From NCBI GenBank assembly GCA_945905835.1, contig CAMDQJ010000010.1, positions 1-53,244 on the forward strand: a stretch of DNA of 53,244 nucleotides. The letters are read 5' to 3'. The position numbers and the translations under genes are program-made. This DNA is from Asaia bogorensis (GTDB lineage Bacteria; Pseudomonadota; Alphaproteobacteria; Reyranellales; Reyranellaceae). The notes under the pieces are model-generated. The model ran no database searches. It was not told where the DNA came from and saw nothing but the letters and a program-made list of their open reading frames with translations. Shown here one piece after another: positions 41,266 through 50,401 of the stretch; the stretch's first letter is position 1, and every line of letters starts with the position of its first letter.

Positions 41266-42512
41266 CAGGTGTACTTTCTTATGTCGTCGATCACCTTGCC
41301 GTCGTTGGGCAGGCTGCCGGGCTTGGCGAATTCGACCTTGCCGCCGACTTTGCAGACGTTGCGGATGGTGGCTTCGAGCGCCTCGGAGAGCGCCGGCGTT
41401 CCCGCCGCCGTCTCGGCCTTCAGCGTCATCACGTCGGCCTGATTGACCCAGTCGATCACCAGGCGCAGGCGGCCGAGGCCAGGATGCTTCTTGGAAATCT
41501 CGGCGATCTGCTCGGGATCGACGAACATGCCGCGTACCTTAGTGCGCTGGTCGGCGCGACCCATCCAGCCCTTGATACGCATGTTGGTGCGCCCGCACGG
41601 GCTGGGTCCCGCCAGCACCGCCGACATGTCGCCGGTGCCGAAGCGGATCAGCGGGTAGGCGCGGTTGAAACTCGTGACCACGACCTCGCCGACATCGCCC
41701 TCGGGCACTGGATCGCCGGTTCCGGGCCGCACGATCTCGACGATCACGCCCTCATCGACGGTCATGCCCTGGATTGCCCCCCCGATCCCTGGGGACTCGT
41801 AGGCGATGGTGCCGAGATCGGCGGTGCCGTAGCTCTGCAGGCAGGTCATGCCCTTGTCGATGAACATCTGGCGCAACGACGGCGGCAGCGCCTCGGCGCC
41901 GACGAAGGCATGCTTGATCGAGGAGATGTCCTTGCCCAGCTCGGCCGCCTTCTCGATCAGGATCTTGAGGAACGACGGCGTGCCGACATAGCCGCTGGGC
42001 TTGATGGCGGCGATGGCGTCGAGCTGCAGCTCGGTATTGCCGACGCCGCCCGGCACGACGGCGCAACCGAGTGCGCGCAATGCCGATTCCATCATGATGC
42101 CGGCAGGCGTCAGGTGATACGAAAACGTGTTGTAGACGACGTCGCCCGGCCGGAAGCCGCCGGCGAACATGGCGCGTGCGCCGCGGAAATAATCCGGCTC
42201 GTCGGTGTCGATCTCGAAGATCGGACCGGGCGACATGAAGACATGGCGCACCTTGCTCATCGGCACGGTGATCAGCCCGCCCATCGGCGGATGCTTCTTC
42301 TGGACCTCGCCCAGCATCGACTTGCGCAGCACCGGCAGCTTGGCCAGCGCCGCGCGCGAGGTCACCGCCGCCGGATCGACGTCCTTGAGCCACGTCGCGA
42401 AGAACGGCGCATTGGCCTTGGCGTGCGCCACTTGCTGCGGCAGGGCCTGCATCAGCGCCTTCTCGCGCTCGTCGGGCCTGCGGGTTTCCAGGGTGTCGTA
42501 GTGCTTGGCCAT
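41265..42512 (-). CDS. PaaK-like acyl/aryl-CoA ligase family protein
   Basis: 415 aa, of the phenylacetate-CoA ligase (PaaK) branch of adenylate-forming enzymes: HAKANAPFFATWLKDVD at the N-terminus, SYGTADLGTIAYES (A5 Y-G-T region), GEVVVTSFNRAYPLIRFGTGDMS (A7) and the PaaK C-terminal domain with RIKGWMGRADQRTKVRGMFVDPEQIAEI. The A3-type loop (the usual SSGTTG stretch) is not clear: here MSPGPIFEIDTDEPDYF occupies that place, so catalysis should be tested. ATG 42512. Co-transcribed with the SDR gene. Confidence 0.85.
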   Translation of the reverse strand: MAKHYDTLETRRPDEREKALMQALPQQVAHAKANAPFFATWLKDVDPAAVTSRAALAKLPVLRKSMLGEVQKKHPPMGGLITVPMSKVRHVFMSPGPIFEIDTDEPDYFRGARAMFAGGFRPGDVVYNTFSYHLTPAGIMMESALRALGCAVVPGGVGNTELQLDAIAAIKPSGYVGTPSFLKILIEKAAELGKDISSIKHAFVGAEALPPSLRQMFIDKGMTCLQSYGTADLGTIAYESPGIGGAIQGMTVDEGVIVEIVRPGTGDPVPEGDVGEVVVTSFNRAYPLIRFGTGDMSAVLAGPSPCGRTNMRIKGWMGRADQRTKVRGMFVDPEQIAEISKKHPGLGRLRLVIDWVNQADVMTLKAETAAGTPALSEALEATIRNVCKVGGKVEFAKPGSLPNDGKVIDDIRKYT

Positions 42513-42605
42513 GGCGTTTCCTCTGATTTGCCGAACCGTAGCCAGCCCCCTTGGCCCAGGCAACCGCCGGCGCTAGTATCAGAGATCGAACATCATGGAG
42601 CTGAC

Positions 42606-43085
42606 ATGTCGGCAACCCCTCGCATCACCTACGACGCTTTCGCCAAGGCAGCCCCCGCCGCGCAGGCCGCCCTGCTCGCCATTGGCAAGACGGCCGATGA
42701 ATCGGGTATCGACAAGCAAGTGATCGAGCTTGTGAAGCTGCGCGTGTCGCAGATCAACAACTGCGCCTTCTGCCTGCAGATCCACCTCAACGTCTCGCGC
42801 AGGCTGGGCATTGCCGGAGAGAAGCTCGATCTCGTGGCGACCTGGCACGAGGCCGGCATCTTTTCCGACAAGGAGTGTGCCGCACTCGCCTGGGCCGAGA
42901 CGCTGACGAAGCTCGACGGCCGCACGGTCCCGGACGAGGCCTATGACGCCGTGCGCAAGCATTTCAGCGAAAGCGAAGTGGTGTTTCTGAGTGTGGCCGT
43001 CGCCACCATCAACGCCTGGAACCGGCTGGGCGCGGCGCTGCGCTTCGCGCCGCCCATTCCCAAGAAAGTAGCCGCCGCCGCCTAA
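42606..43085 (+). CDS. Carboxymuconolactone decarboxylase/AhpD-family protein
   Basis: 159 aa alpha-helical protein. The redox CxxC with its following His is CAFCLQIH, preceded by KLRVSQINN, and the AhpD-like proton-relay region (ALAWAETLTKL) follows. Such proteins are alkylhydroperoxidases or thioredoxin-like peroxidase partners. It stands alone on the plus strand; its stop overlaps the livF stop by a few bases, so the two genes converge with no gap. Confidence 0.9.
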   Translation: MSATPRITYDAFAKAAPAAQAALLAIGKTADESGIDKQVIELVKLRVSQINNCAFCLQIHLNVSRRLGIAGEKLDLVATWHEAGIFSDKECAALAWAETLTKLDGRTVPDEAYDAVRKHFSESEVVFLSVAVATINAWNRLGAALRFAPPIPKKVAAAA

Positions 43086-43912
43086 AGCCAGCGCTTGCGC
43101 CGGCGGTAGTGCTTGATGTCGCGGAACGAGCGTCGACCCTCGCCGCCGACGCCGAGGTAGAATTCCTTCACGTCCTCGTTTTTGCGCAGGGACGCGGCAT
43201 CGCCGTCGAGCACGACGCGGCCATTCTCCAGGATATAGCCGTAATGGGCGAAGCGCAGCGCCACGTTGGTGTTCTGCTCGGCCAGCAGGATCGAGACCTT
43301 CTCCTGCTCGTTGAGGTTCTTGATGATGCCGAAGATTTCCTCGACCAGCTGAGGCGCCAGGCCCATCGACGGCTCGTCGAGCAGGATGGTTGAAGGCCGG
43401 CTCATCAGCGCGCGGCCGATCGCCGTCATCTGCTGTTCGCCGCCCGAGGTATAGCCAGCCTGGCTGGTGCGCCGGGCCTTGAGACGCGGGAAGTAGTGGT
43501 AGACCTTCTCGAGGTCGTCGGCGATCTGGCGGCGCTTGCCGCCATGGATGAAGGCGCCCGTCAGCAGGTTTTCCTCGACCGTGAGATGGCCGAAGCAGTG
43601 GCGGCCTTCCATCACCTGGATGACGCCGCGCCGCACCAAGTCGTTGGGCGTCAGACCATCGACGCGCTCGCCGCGGCAGCGCACCTGGCCCTTGGTGATC
43701 TCGCCACGCTCGGTGCGCAAAAGATTGGAAATCGACTTCAGCGTCGTCGACTTGCCGGCGCCATTGGCGCCCAGCAAGGCCACGATGCCGCCCTCCGGCA
43801 CCGACAGCGACACGCCTTTCAACACGAGGATGACGTGATTGTAGATCACCTCGATATTGGCAACGTCGATGACGTTGACGGGCGCGGCTGCAGGTGCCGG
43901 TTCGGCGCTCAT
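43082..43912 (-). CDS. livF: Branched-chain amino acid-type ABC transporter ATPase (LivF)
   Basis: 276 aa. Walker A GANGAGKSTTLK, signature TSGGEQQM in place of LSGGQ, Walker B STILLDEPSMGLAP, and the H-loop position occupied within LLAEQNTNVAL. LivF-type features include NLNEQEKVSILLAEQN and the tail VVLDGDAASLRKNEDVKEFYLG. It is the last gene of acs-livGHMJF. Beside an acyl-CoA synthetase, aromatic or dicarboxylic acids are as likely cargo as leucine. Confidence 0.92.
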   Translation of the reverse strand: MSAEPAPAAAPVNVIDVANIEVIYNHVILVLKGVSLSVPEGGIVALLGANGAGKSTTLKSISNLLRTERGEITKGQVRCRGERVDGLTPNDLVRRGVIQVMEGRHCFGHLTVEENLLTGAFIHGGKRRQIADDLEKVYHYFPRLKARRTSQAGYTSGGEQQMTAIGRALMSRPSTILLDEPSMGLAPQLVEEIFGIIKNLNEQEKVSILLAEQNTNVALRFAHYGYILENGRVVLDGDAASLRKNEDVKEFYLGVGGEGRRSFRDIKHYRRRKRWL

Positions 43913-43919
43913 GGACGGC

Positions 43920-45245
43920 TCAGCTTTCCTTGGAGCAGTCGCGGATAACCAGCTTCTTCTCGTCGGCGTACTTCTTCGCCGCCGCGGTCACCATCGGCTT
44001 CAGCACCTTGTCGTCGGACTCATACCAGTCGCTGACGACGGTCCATTTGCCGCCGTCCCACTGCTGGATGCGACCGGCGCGCGTGCCTTCGTGATCGCTG
44101 CAGCTCACCTTGAGGGGCTTCAGCATGCCGTCGAAGCCCAGCTCCTTGAGACGGGCCGCGCTGAGATCGAGATTCTCGATGCCCCAGCGCACCTGCTCGC
44201 CGGTGAGCGGCTTGTTGCCGTATTTCTTCTGGGCCGTGCGGATCGCCTCGATGCCGACCATGGCGTTGACCAGGCCGCGATTGTAGAGAACCTCGCCGGT
44301 CTCCTCCCACTTCGCCACGCCCTTGGTCTTGTCGTAAAGATGCTTCTTGAGGTCGGCATGGATGCCGAACTGGCCGGCGCCGTGCTGCAGCATGGCAGCG
44401 CTGTAGCCCTTGGCACCGCCCTCGGCCGGACGAACGTCGGGTTCGGCGCCCGACCACCAGACGCCAAACATCTTCTCGCGCGGATAGCCGACGGCGGTGG
44501 CTTCCTTGATCGAGGTCGAGTTCATGACACCCCAGCCCCACAGCAGCACGTAGTCGGGCCGGTTCTGGCGGATCTGCAGCCATGTCGCCTTCTGCTCGAC
44601 GCCGGGATGCGTCACCGGCATGGGCGTGAACTCGAAGCCGTGCATCCTGGCGCGTTCCTCGAGCAGGGCGATCGGCTCCTTGCCGTAAGGCGAGTCGTGA
44701 TAGACGAGCACGAACTTCTTGCCCTTGAGCTTGTCGAAGCCGCCTTCCTTTTTGGCGATGTGCTGGACGATGATGTCGGCGGCCGACCAATAGGTGCCGA
44801 GCAGCGGGAAGTTCCAGGCGAAGACGCTGCCGTCGCGCGATTCGGAGCGGCCATAGCCCATCGAAATCACCGGAATCTTGTCGACCGGCGCCTTCTCGGT
44901 CAGCGCGAAGGTGATGCCGGTGCTCAGCGGGTTGACGAAGGCGGCGCCGGTCGGCCCCTTGTTCTTGAGGCGCTCGTAGCACTCCACGCCGCGGTCGGTG
45001 GCATAGCCAGTGTCGCATTCCTCGTAGAGGACCTTCACGCCGTTGATGCCGCCGTCGCGCTCGTTGATCAGCGCATAGTAATCGGCGACGCCATTGGCGA
45101 AGGGAATGCCGTTGGGGGCATAGGCGCCGGTGCGATAGACCAGGCCGGGAATGAACTGCTCGTTCTGGGCCTGAGCCGTGGCGGCGATTGTGAGGCCCGC
45201 CGCCGCGACGGCCGCGCCGACGAGTAATGCGTTACGAAGTCCCAT
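43920..45245 (-). CDS. ABC transporter substrate-binding protein (LivJ/LivK-like)
   Basis: 441 aa type-I periplasmic binding protein with a signal peptide (MGLRNALLVGAAVAAAGLTI ... AQA). Two lobes are recognisable: GIPFANGVADYYALINERDGGINGVKV and, after the hinge, KFVLVYHDSPYGKEPIALLEERARMHGFEF and PREKMFGVWWSGAEPDVRP. It matches the larger binding proteins linked to aromatic-acid or acyl uptake loci rather than classical LivJ. It lies 8 nt upstream of livF. Confidence 0.92.
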   Translation of the reverse strand: MGLRNALLVGAAVAAAGLTIAATAQAQNEQFIPGLVYRTGAYAPNGIPFANGVADYYALINERDGGINGVKVLYEECDTGYATDRGVECYERLKNKGPTGAAFVNPLSTGITFALTEKAPVDKIPVISMGYGRSESRDGSVFAWNFPLLGTYWSAADIIVQHIAKKEGGFDKLKGKKFVLVYHDSPYGKEPIALLEERARMHGFEFTPMPVTHPGVEQKATWLQIRQNRPDYVLLWGWGVMNSTSIKEATAVGYPREKMFGVWWSGAEPDVRPAEGGAKGYSAAMLQHGAGQFGIHADLKKHLYDKTKGVAKWEETGEVLYNRGLVNAMVGIEAIRTAQKKYGNKPLTGEQVRWGIENLDLSAARLKELGFDGMLKPLKVSCSDHEGTRAGRIQQWDGGKWTVVSDWYESDDKVLKPMVTAAAKKYADEKKLVIRDCSKES

Positions 45246-45307
45246 TGTCGTTTCCTCCTGCTGTGACGCGGCCCTTGATGGCCGCTCTTTGCCAAAAGCC
45301 TAGTGGA

Positions 45308-46375
45308 TCAATGCGGGAACGGCCAGAGCCGCAGCTTCTCCTTGGTCACGGCCCAGAGCCGGGCCAGGCCGTGCGGCTCGACGATCAGGAAAAAGACGAT
45401 CATGGCGCCAAACACCATGAATTCGAGATGGCTGATCATAGCCGTCGACATCTTGACGCCCAGCCAGCCCGGCAGCTGGTTGAGCAGGATGGGCGTCAGA
45501 ACGATGAAGGCCGCCCCCATGAAACTGCCAATCAGCGAGCCCAGCCCGCCGATGATCACCATGAACAGGATCTGGAACGACCGGTTGATGTCGAAGGCCA
45601 GCGGCTCCCAGGCACCCAGCCGCAGGAAGGCCCACATGGCGCCGGCGACGCCGATGAAGAACGAGCTGACGGCGAAGGCGGTGAGCTTGGTGCGCAACGG
45701 CCGGAAGCCGATGATCTCGGCGGCGATATCCATGTCGCGGATCGCCATCCACGAGCGCCCGATATGGCCGCGCACCAGGTTCTTGGCCACCAGCGTACCG
45801 ATCACGACGAAGCCCAGGATCAGCAGATAGCGCTCTGCCGGCGTGTCGATGCGCCAGCCGAAGACGTTGAGTTCACCGACCGCGACCGACCCTGAAGGCG
45901 TGTAGTTGGTGAACCACTTCACGCGCGCGAAGGTCCAGTCGAGAAAGAACTGCGACGCCAGCGTGGCGACGGCGAGATAGAAGCCCTTGATGCGCAGCGA
46001 CGGCAACCCGAACAGGATGCCGACGGCGGCCGAGGCGAGGCCGCCGAACAGAAAGACCACGATCAGGTTGTTGAAGTCGGGCAGCCGGAGCCAGAAATTG
46101 TACGAGGCATAGGCGCCCACCGCCATGAAGCCGCCGGTGCCGAGCGATACCTGTCCGCAATAGCCGACCAGGATATTGAGCCCGATCGCCGCCAGCGACA
46201 GGATCAGGAAGGGGATGAGAATTTCCGTGTAGATGTAGGGCGTGGCCAGGGCCGGCACGGCGACCAGCGCCGCCACGACGACGGCGGCCACGAAAATGCG
46301 ATCCTGCAGGATCGGAAAGACCTGCTGGTCGCTGGCATAGTCCGATTTGAACTGGCCGGCCTCGCGGTAAAACAT
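45308..46375 (-). CDS. livM: Branched-chain amino acid-type ABC permease (LivM)
   Basis: 355 aa inner-membrane permease of the LivM branch: about ten hydrophobic segments, LAAIGLNILVGYCGQVSLGTGGFMAVGAYA near residues 80-110, the cytoplasmic coupling region WMAIRDMDIAAEIIGFRPLRTKLTAFAVSSFFIGVAGAM, and GGLGSLIGSFMGAAFIV. It starts at ATG 46375, 17 nt after livH, and precedes the substrate-binding protein by about 60 nt. Confidence 0.93.
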   Translation of the reverse strand: MFYREAGQFKSDYASDQQVFPILQDRIFVAAVVVAALVAVPALATPYIYTEILIPFLILSLAAIGLNILVGYCGQVSLGTGGFMAVGAYASYNFWLRLPDFNNLIVVFLFGGLASAAVGILFGLPSLRIKGFYLAVATLASQFFLDWTFARVKWFTNYTPSGSVAVGELNVFGWRIDTPAERYLLILGFVVIGTLVAKNLVRGHIGRSWMAIRDMDIAAEIIGFRPLRTKLTAFAVSSFFIGVAGAMWAFLRLGAWEPLAFDINRSFQILFMVIIGGLGSLIGSFMGAAFIVLTPILLNQLPGWLGVKMSTAMISHLEFMVFGAMIVFFLIVEPHGLARLWAVTKEKLRLWPFPH

Positions 46376-46391
46376 GCGCCTGCACCCGCTC

Positions 46392-47513
46392 CTAAACGCG
46401 CTCGATCAGTCGTTCGCCGAACAGCCCCTGCGGCCGGAACAGCAGGAAAACCAGCGCCAGCATATAGGCGAACCAGTTCTCGATGCCGCCGCCGGCCAGG
46501 TCGAAGGCCTTGACCAGGATGGGCGCCAGGAAGACTTCGGAAAGCTTCTCGCCGGCGCCGATGATGAGGCCGCCGACGATGGCGCCCGGCACCGAGGTGA
46601 AGCCGCCCAGGATCAGCACCGGCAGCGCCTTGAGGGCAATCAGCGAAATCGAGAACTGCACGCCGAGCTTGGCGCCCCAGATCATGCCGGCGACCAGGGC
46701 GACGAAGCCCGACACCGTCCAGACGATCAGCCAGATGCTGTTGAGCGGAATGCCGACCGACTGGGCCGCCGCGTGATCGTCGGCGACGGCACGCAACGCG
46801 CGACCGATGCGCGTCTTCTGGAAGAAGATGGCCAGCACGATGACCATCGAAATGGCGATGACGGCCGACACCAACTCACCGCCATCGACCAGCAGGCCGC
46901 CGTCGAAGACGCTCTCGAACAGGAAGATTGGCTCCTTGGGCAGACCCAGGTCGATCTTGTAGACGTCGCTGCCCCACACGGTCTGGCCGAATCCTTCGAG
47001 GAAATAGGCGATGCCCAGCGTGGCCATGAACAGGATGATGCCTTCCTGGTTCACGAGATGGCGTAGCACCAGGCGCTCGATGGCATAGGCCAGCAGACTC
47101 ATGATCGAGGCCGTGGCCGCGATCGCCAGCCACAACGGCCAGTCGCCCTTGCCATAAGCCAACGCAACGCCGCCACCGATCAACGCCCCGGCTGCCGCCA
47201 GAAGTAGGAGCTTGCGCCGCTCGCCGGGCCCCGCCCCGCGCGCGACATATTCACGCCACGCCCACCAGCCCACGAGAACGCAAGCCACGCCCAGCAGACC
47301 GGCCGCGACGACGAAATGCGCGAGGTGCAGTTCCTTGCCGTCGATCTTGTCGGTCAGGCGGGCCAGCGTCAGCGCGGCGAACAACACCATCGCACCCTGG
47401 GCGAAATTGAACACGCCCGAGGCCTTGAAGATCAGCACGAAGCCCAGCGCCACCAGCGAATAGAGCATGCCGGTGAGCAACCCGCCGAGCAGGGTTTCAA
47501 GAAACGGACCCAT
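46392..47513 (-). CDS. livH: Branched-chain amino acid-type ABC permease (LivH)
   Basis: 373 aa. LivH features: LLTGMLYSLVALGFVLIFKASGVFNFAQGAMVLF at the N-terminus, RALRAVADDHAAAQSVGIPLNSIWLIVWTVSGFVALVAG (coupling helix) and ALPVLILGGFTSVPGAIVGGLIIG. It is longer than the usual 300 aa because of an extra segment after residue 60 (YVARGAGPGERRKLLLLAAAGAL). Start ATG 47513 shares a base with the livG stop (TAATG). The open frame upstream is antisense to livG and not coding. Confidence 0.93.
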   Translation of the reverse strand: MGPFLETLLGGLLTGMLYSLVALGFVLIFKASGVFNFAQGAMVLFAALTLARLTDKIDGKELHLAHFVVAAGLLGVACVLVGWWAWREYVARGAGPGERRKLLLLAAAGALIGGGVALAYGKGDWPLWLAIAATASIMSLLAYAIERLVLRHLVNQEGIILFMATLGIAYFLEGFGQTVWGSDVYKIDLGLPKEPIFLFESVFDGGLLVDGGELVSAVIAISMVIVLAIFFQKTRIGRALRAVADDHAAAQSVGIPLNSIWLIVWTVSGFVALVAGMIWGAKLGVQFSISLIALKALPVLILGGFTSVPGAIVGGLIIGAGEKLSEVFLAPILVKAFDLAGGGIENWFAYMLALVFLLFRPQGLFGERLIERV

Positions 47514-48304
47514 TAGTGACTCACACCCAGATAGGCGTCGATGACCGCCTGGTTGTTCTTGATCTCGGCCGGCACGCCGTCGCCGATCTTGCGGCCGTAG
47601 TCGAGGACGACGACGCGGTCGGAAATGTCCATGACCACGCCCATGTCGTGCTCGATCAGGCAGATCGTCGTGCCGAATTCGTCGTTGGCGTCGAGGATGA
47701 AGCGGCACATGTCCTGCTTCTCCTCGATGTTCATGCCGGCCATCGGCTCGTCGAGCAGCAACAGGTCGGGCTGCGCCGCCAGCGCCCGGCCCAGTTCGAC
47801 GCGCTTCTGCAGGCCGTAGGCGAGCTGGCCCACGGGCAGCTTGCGGATGTGCTGGATCTCGAGGAAGTCGATGATGCGTTCGACGGCCCGGCGATGCTCG
47901 ATCTCCTCGCGCCGCGCCGGCCCGAGATGCAGCGCCTGCCACAACAGACCGGTCTTCATGCGCAGATTGCGGCCGGTCATGATGTTGTCGAGCGTCGACA
48001 TGCCCTTGAACAGTGCGATGTTCTGGAAGGTGCGCGCGATGCCCTGGCTGGCCGCGTCATAGGGCTTCATCTGGGCGCGCCTGACGCCCTTGTAGGTGAT
48101 CGCCCCCTGCTGCGGATTGTAGAAGCCGTTGATGCAGTTCAGCATCGACGACTTGCCGGCACCGTTGGGGCCGATGATGGCGCGCACTTCGCCCTTGCGG
48201 ATGTCGAAGCTGATATCGGTCAGCGCCTTCACGCCGCCGAAAGACAGGCTGATATTCTCGACCGACAAAAGGACTTCGTCGAAGACGCGCGCGCGTTCGG
48301 CCAT
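47513..48304 (-). CDS. livG: Branched-chain amino acid-type ABC transporter ATPase (LivG)
   Basis: 263 aa. Walker A GPNGAGKSSMLN, the LivG-type FYNPQQGAITYKG, Q-loop ARTFQNIALF, a variant signature LAYGLQKRVEL, Walker B LLLLDEPMAGMN and H-loop CLIEHDMGVVMDI. It starts 5 nt after the acyl-CoA synthetase gene and overlaps livH by one base. Confidence 0.93.
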   Translation of the reverse strand: MAERARVFDEVLLSVENISLSFGGVKALTDISFDIRKGEVRAIIGPNGAGKSSMLNCINGFYNPQQGAITYKGVRRAQMKPYDAASQGIARTFQNIALFKGMSTLDNIMTGRNLRMKTGLLWQALHLGPARREEIEHRRAVERIIDFLEIQHIRKLPVGQLAYGLQKRVELGRALAAQPDLLLLDEPMAGMNIEEKQDMCRFILDANDEFGTTICLIEHDMGVVMDISDRVVVLDYGRKIGDGVPAEIKNNQAVIDAYLGVSH

Positions 48305-48309
48305 GGCGT

Positions 48310-50283
48310 TCAGCTCGCCATCTTGAGCGCGGGGGTCGGAGATACGTCGCGGATCTCGACATCGCCCTCGATCGTGCCCTTGCGGCCGTCCTCGAAGGTG
48401 ACATCGACCTTGATATGGACTTCCGATGCACGCGCATAGAGCGCATCGACCAGCACCTTGTAGCGTTCGCCGATAAAGCTGCGCCGCACCTTGTTGGTGC
48501 GGGTGAGCTCGCCATCGTCGGCGTCGAGCGCCTTGTGCAGGATCAGGAAGCGGCGGATCTGGGCTCCGGCCATGCGCGGATCGGCGGCGAGGTCGCGGTT
48601 GACCTGCTCGATCTCGCCCTGGATCAGGCCGTAGACATCCTTGTGCCGCGCCAGCTCCTGGTAGCTGGCATAGGCGATGTTGCGCCGCTCCGCCCAGTCG
48701 CCCACCGCCACCATGTCGATATTGACGAACACAGCGACGAAATCGCGGCCCTGGCCGAAGGCCACGGCCTCGTTGATATGAGGGAAGAATTTCAGCTTGT
48801 TCTCGATGAACTTGGGCGCGAACAGCGTGCCGTCGTTCAGTTTACCGACATCGGCGGCGCGATCGATGATGCGCAGGTGGCCGCGGTCGTCGAGATAGCC
48901 CGCATCGCCGGTATGCACCCAGCCATCGGCTGTCTTGGCTTTGTGTGTCGCCTCGGGATTCTTGAAGTATTCCTTGAAGACGCCGGGACTGCGATAGAGC
49001 ACCTCGCCGGTATCGGCGATCTTGAGCTCGACCTGCGAGACAGGCTTGCCGACCGTCTCGGAATAGACCTCGCCATTGGGATGGATGGTGACGAAGACCG
49101 AGGATTCGGTCTGGCCGTAGAGCTGCTTCATATTCACGCCGAGCGCGCGATAGAAATTGAAGATCTCCGGTCCCACCGCCTCGCCTGCCGTATAGGCCAC
49201 GCGCACGCGGCTCATGCCCAGCGTGTTCTTGAGCGGGCCATAGACCAGCAGATCGCCCAGCGCATAAAGCAGCCGGTCGAACAGGGACGCCGCCGCGCCA
49301 TCGAGCAGCACGGAGCCGACGCGGCGGGCATGCGTCATGAAAAACTGAAAGAGCTGGCGCTTCAGCCAGCCGGCGTCTTCCATGCGGATCGTCACCTGGG
49401 TGATCAGGTTCTCGAGCACGCGCGGCGGCGCGAAGTAATAGGTGGGACCGATCTCGCGCAGGTCGGTCATCACCGTGGCCGCCGACTCCGGACAATTGAC
49501 CACGAGGCCCAGGACATAACCCTGGGCATAGGAGAAGAGATGGTCGCCGACCCAGGCCATCGGCAGGTACGACAGCAACTCGTCGCCGGCCTTCAGCCCG
49601 TCGTATTCGGCGCCGGCCTTGGCCGCCCAGATCAGATTGTCGTAGCTCAGCACCGCGCCCTTGGGCCGGCCCGTGGTGCCCGAGGTGTAGAGCATGATGG
49701 CGTCGTCGGAGCCCTGGCCTTTGGCCACTTCGGTGACCACCGCGTGAGGCACGGTGTTGAGCACGCCGGCGCCGCGCTTCTGGACCTCGGCATAGGACAG
49801 CAGGCCTTCGTAATGCCGCATGCCGCGCGGGTCGTCGTAGATGATGGTCTGCAGGCAGGGGACCGTCTTCTGGATCTCGATGAGCTTGTCGACCTGTTCC
49901 TGGTTCTCGGCGATGGCAAAGCGCGCGCCGGCATGCTCGACCACATAGGCAAGCTCGACCGCGACCGAATCCTGGTAGACCGGCACCGGCACGCCGCCCA
50001 GCGACTGCGCCGCGCACATCGCCCAATAGAGGCGCGGCCGGTTGTCGCCGACCACGATCAGCCGGTCACCGCGCCTGAAGCCGAGATCGGCGAGGCCCGC
50101 CGCCAGCAGGCCGACATGCTCGCCTACCTGGCGCCACGTATGGGTCTGCCAGATGCCGTACTCTTTTTCGCGGTACGCCGGCCGATCGCGGTGATCGCGA
50201 CCGAGCTCGGTCAAAAGCTTGGGAAACGTGTCCTTTACGTCGGACTCGCGCACTGGCCTCCCTGGCGGCCTCCCCGTGGTCAT
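48310..50283 (-). CDS. Long-chain-type acyl-CoA synthetase (AMP-forming)
   Basis: 657 aa, of the FadD15/ACSL-like group: TWRQVGEHVGLLAAGLADLGFRRGDRL, A3 loop IMLYTSGTTGRPKGAVLSYDN, SYLPMAWVGDHLFSYAQGYV, A5 KQLYGQTESSV, A7 DGWVHTGDAGYLDDRGHLRIIDR and a C-terminal Lys region LTRTNKVRRSFI. Gene order before livGHMJF is a known pattern for uptake of acids that are then activated to CoA esters. ATG 50283 is the first gene; a 14-bp palindrome lies 45 nt upstream. Exact substrate unknown. Confidence 0.92.
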   Translation of the reverse strand: MTTGRPPGRPVRESDVKDTFPKLLTELGRDHRDRPAYREKEYGIWQTHTWRQVGEHVGLLAAGLADLGFRRGDRLIVVGDNRPRLYWAMCAAQSLGGVPVPVYQDSVAVELAYVVEHAGARFAIAENQEQVDKLIEIQKTVPCLQTIIYDDPRGMRHYEGLLSYAEVQKRGAGVLNTVPHAVVTEVAKGQGSDDAIMLYTSGTTGRPKGAVLSYDNLIWAAKAGAEYDGLKAGDELLSYLPMAWVGDHLFSYAQGYVLGLVVNCPESAATVMTDLREIGPTYYFAPPRVLENLITQVTIRMEDAGWLKRQLFQFFMTHARRVGSVLLDGAAASLFDRLLYALGDLLVYGPLKNTLGMSRVRVAYTAGEAVGPEIFNFYRALGVNMKQLYGQTESSVFVTIHPNGEVYSETVGKPVSQVELKIADTGEVLYRSPGVFKEYFKNPEATHKAKTADGWVHTGDAGYLDDRGHLRIIDRAADVGKLNDGTLFAPKFIENKLKFFPHINEAVAFGQGRDFVAVFVNIDMVAVGDWAERRNIAYASYQELARHKDVYGLIQGEIEQVNRDLAADPRMAGAQIRRFLILHKALDADDGELTRTNKVRRSFIGERYKVLVDALYARASEVHIKVDVTFEDGRKGTIEGDVEIRDVSPTPALKMAS

Positions 50284-50327
50284 CCCCTGCCTCGTGCTTC
50301 CCTATGTTCCATAGGGCTTTTTTGCCC

Positions 50328-50341
50328 AAACCGGCCGGTTT
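50328..50341. promoter_or_regulatory. 14-bp palindrome upstream of the acyl-CoA synthetase-liv operon
   Basis: AAACCGGCCGGTTT is a perfect palindrome 45 bases before the operon's first ATG. A second short stem, CCCTAT/ATAGGG (50300-50305 and 50311-50316), lies between it and the start and would be in the mRNA leader. Spacing suits a repressor operator; no regulator gene is adjacent. Confidence 0.4.
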
Positions 50342-50401
50342 CCGGCTCGGATACGCCTATTGGCGCTCTTTTTTGCCAGATTGCCACCCCCGGCAGAGCG
50401 G

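Noticed and set aside
50300-50330. Hairpin followed by six Ts on the plus strand, as an intrinsic terminator
   Set aside because: No plus-strand gene ends here; on the transcribed minus strand the T-run precedes the hairpin, so it does not work as a terminator.
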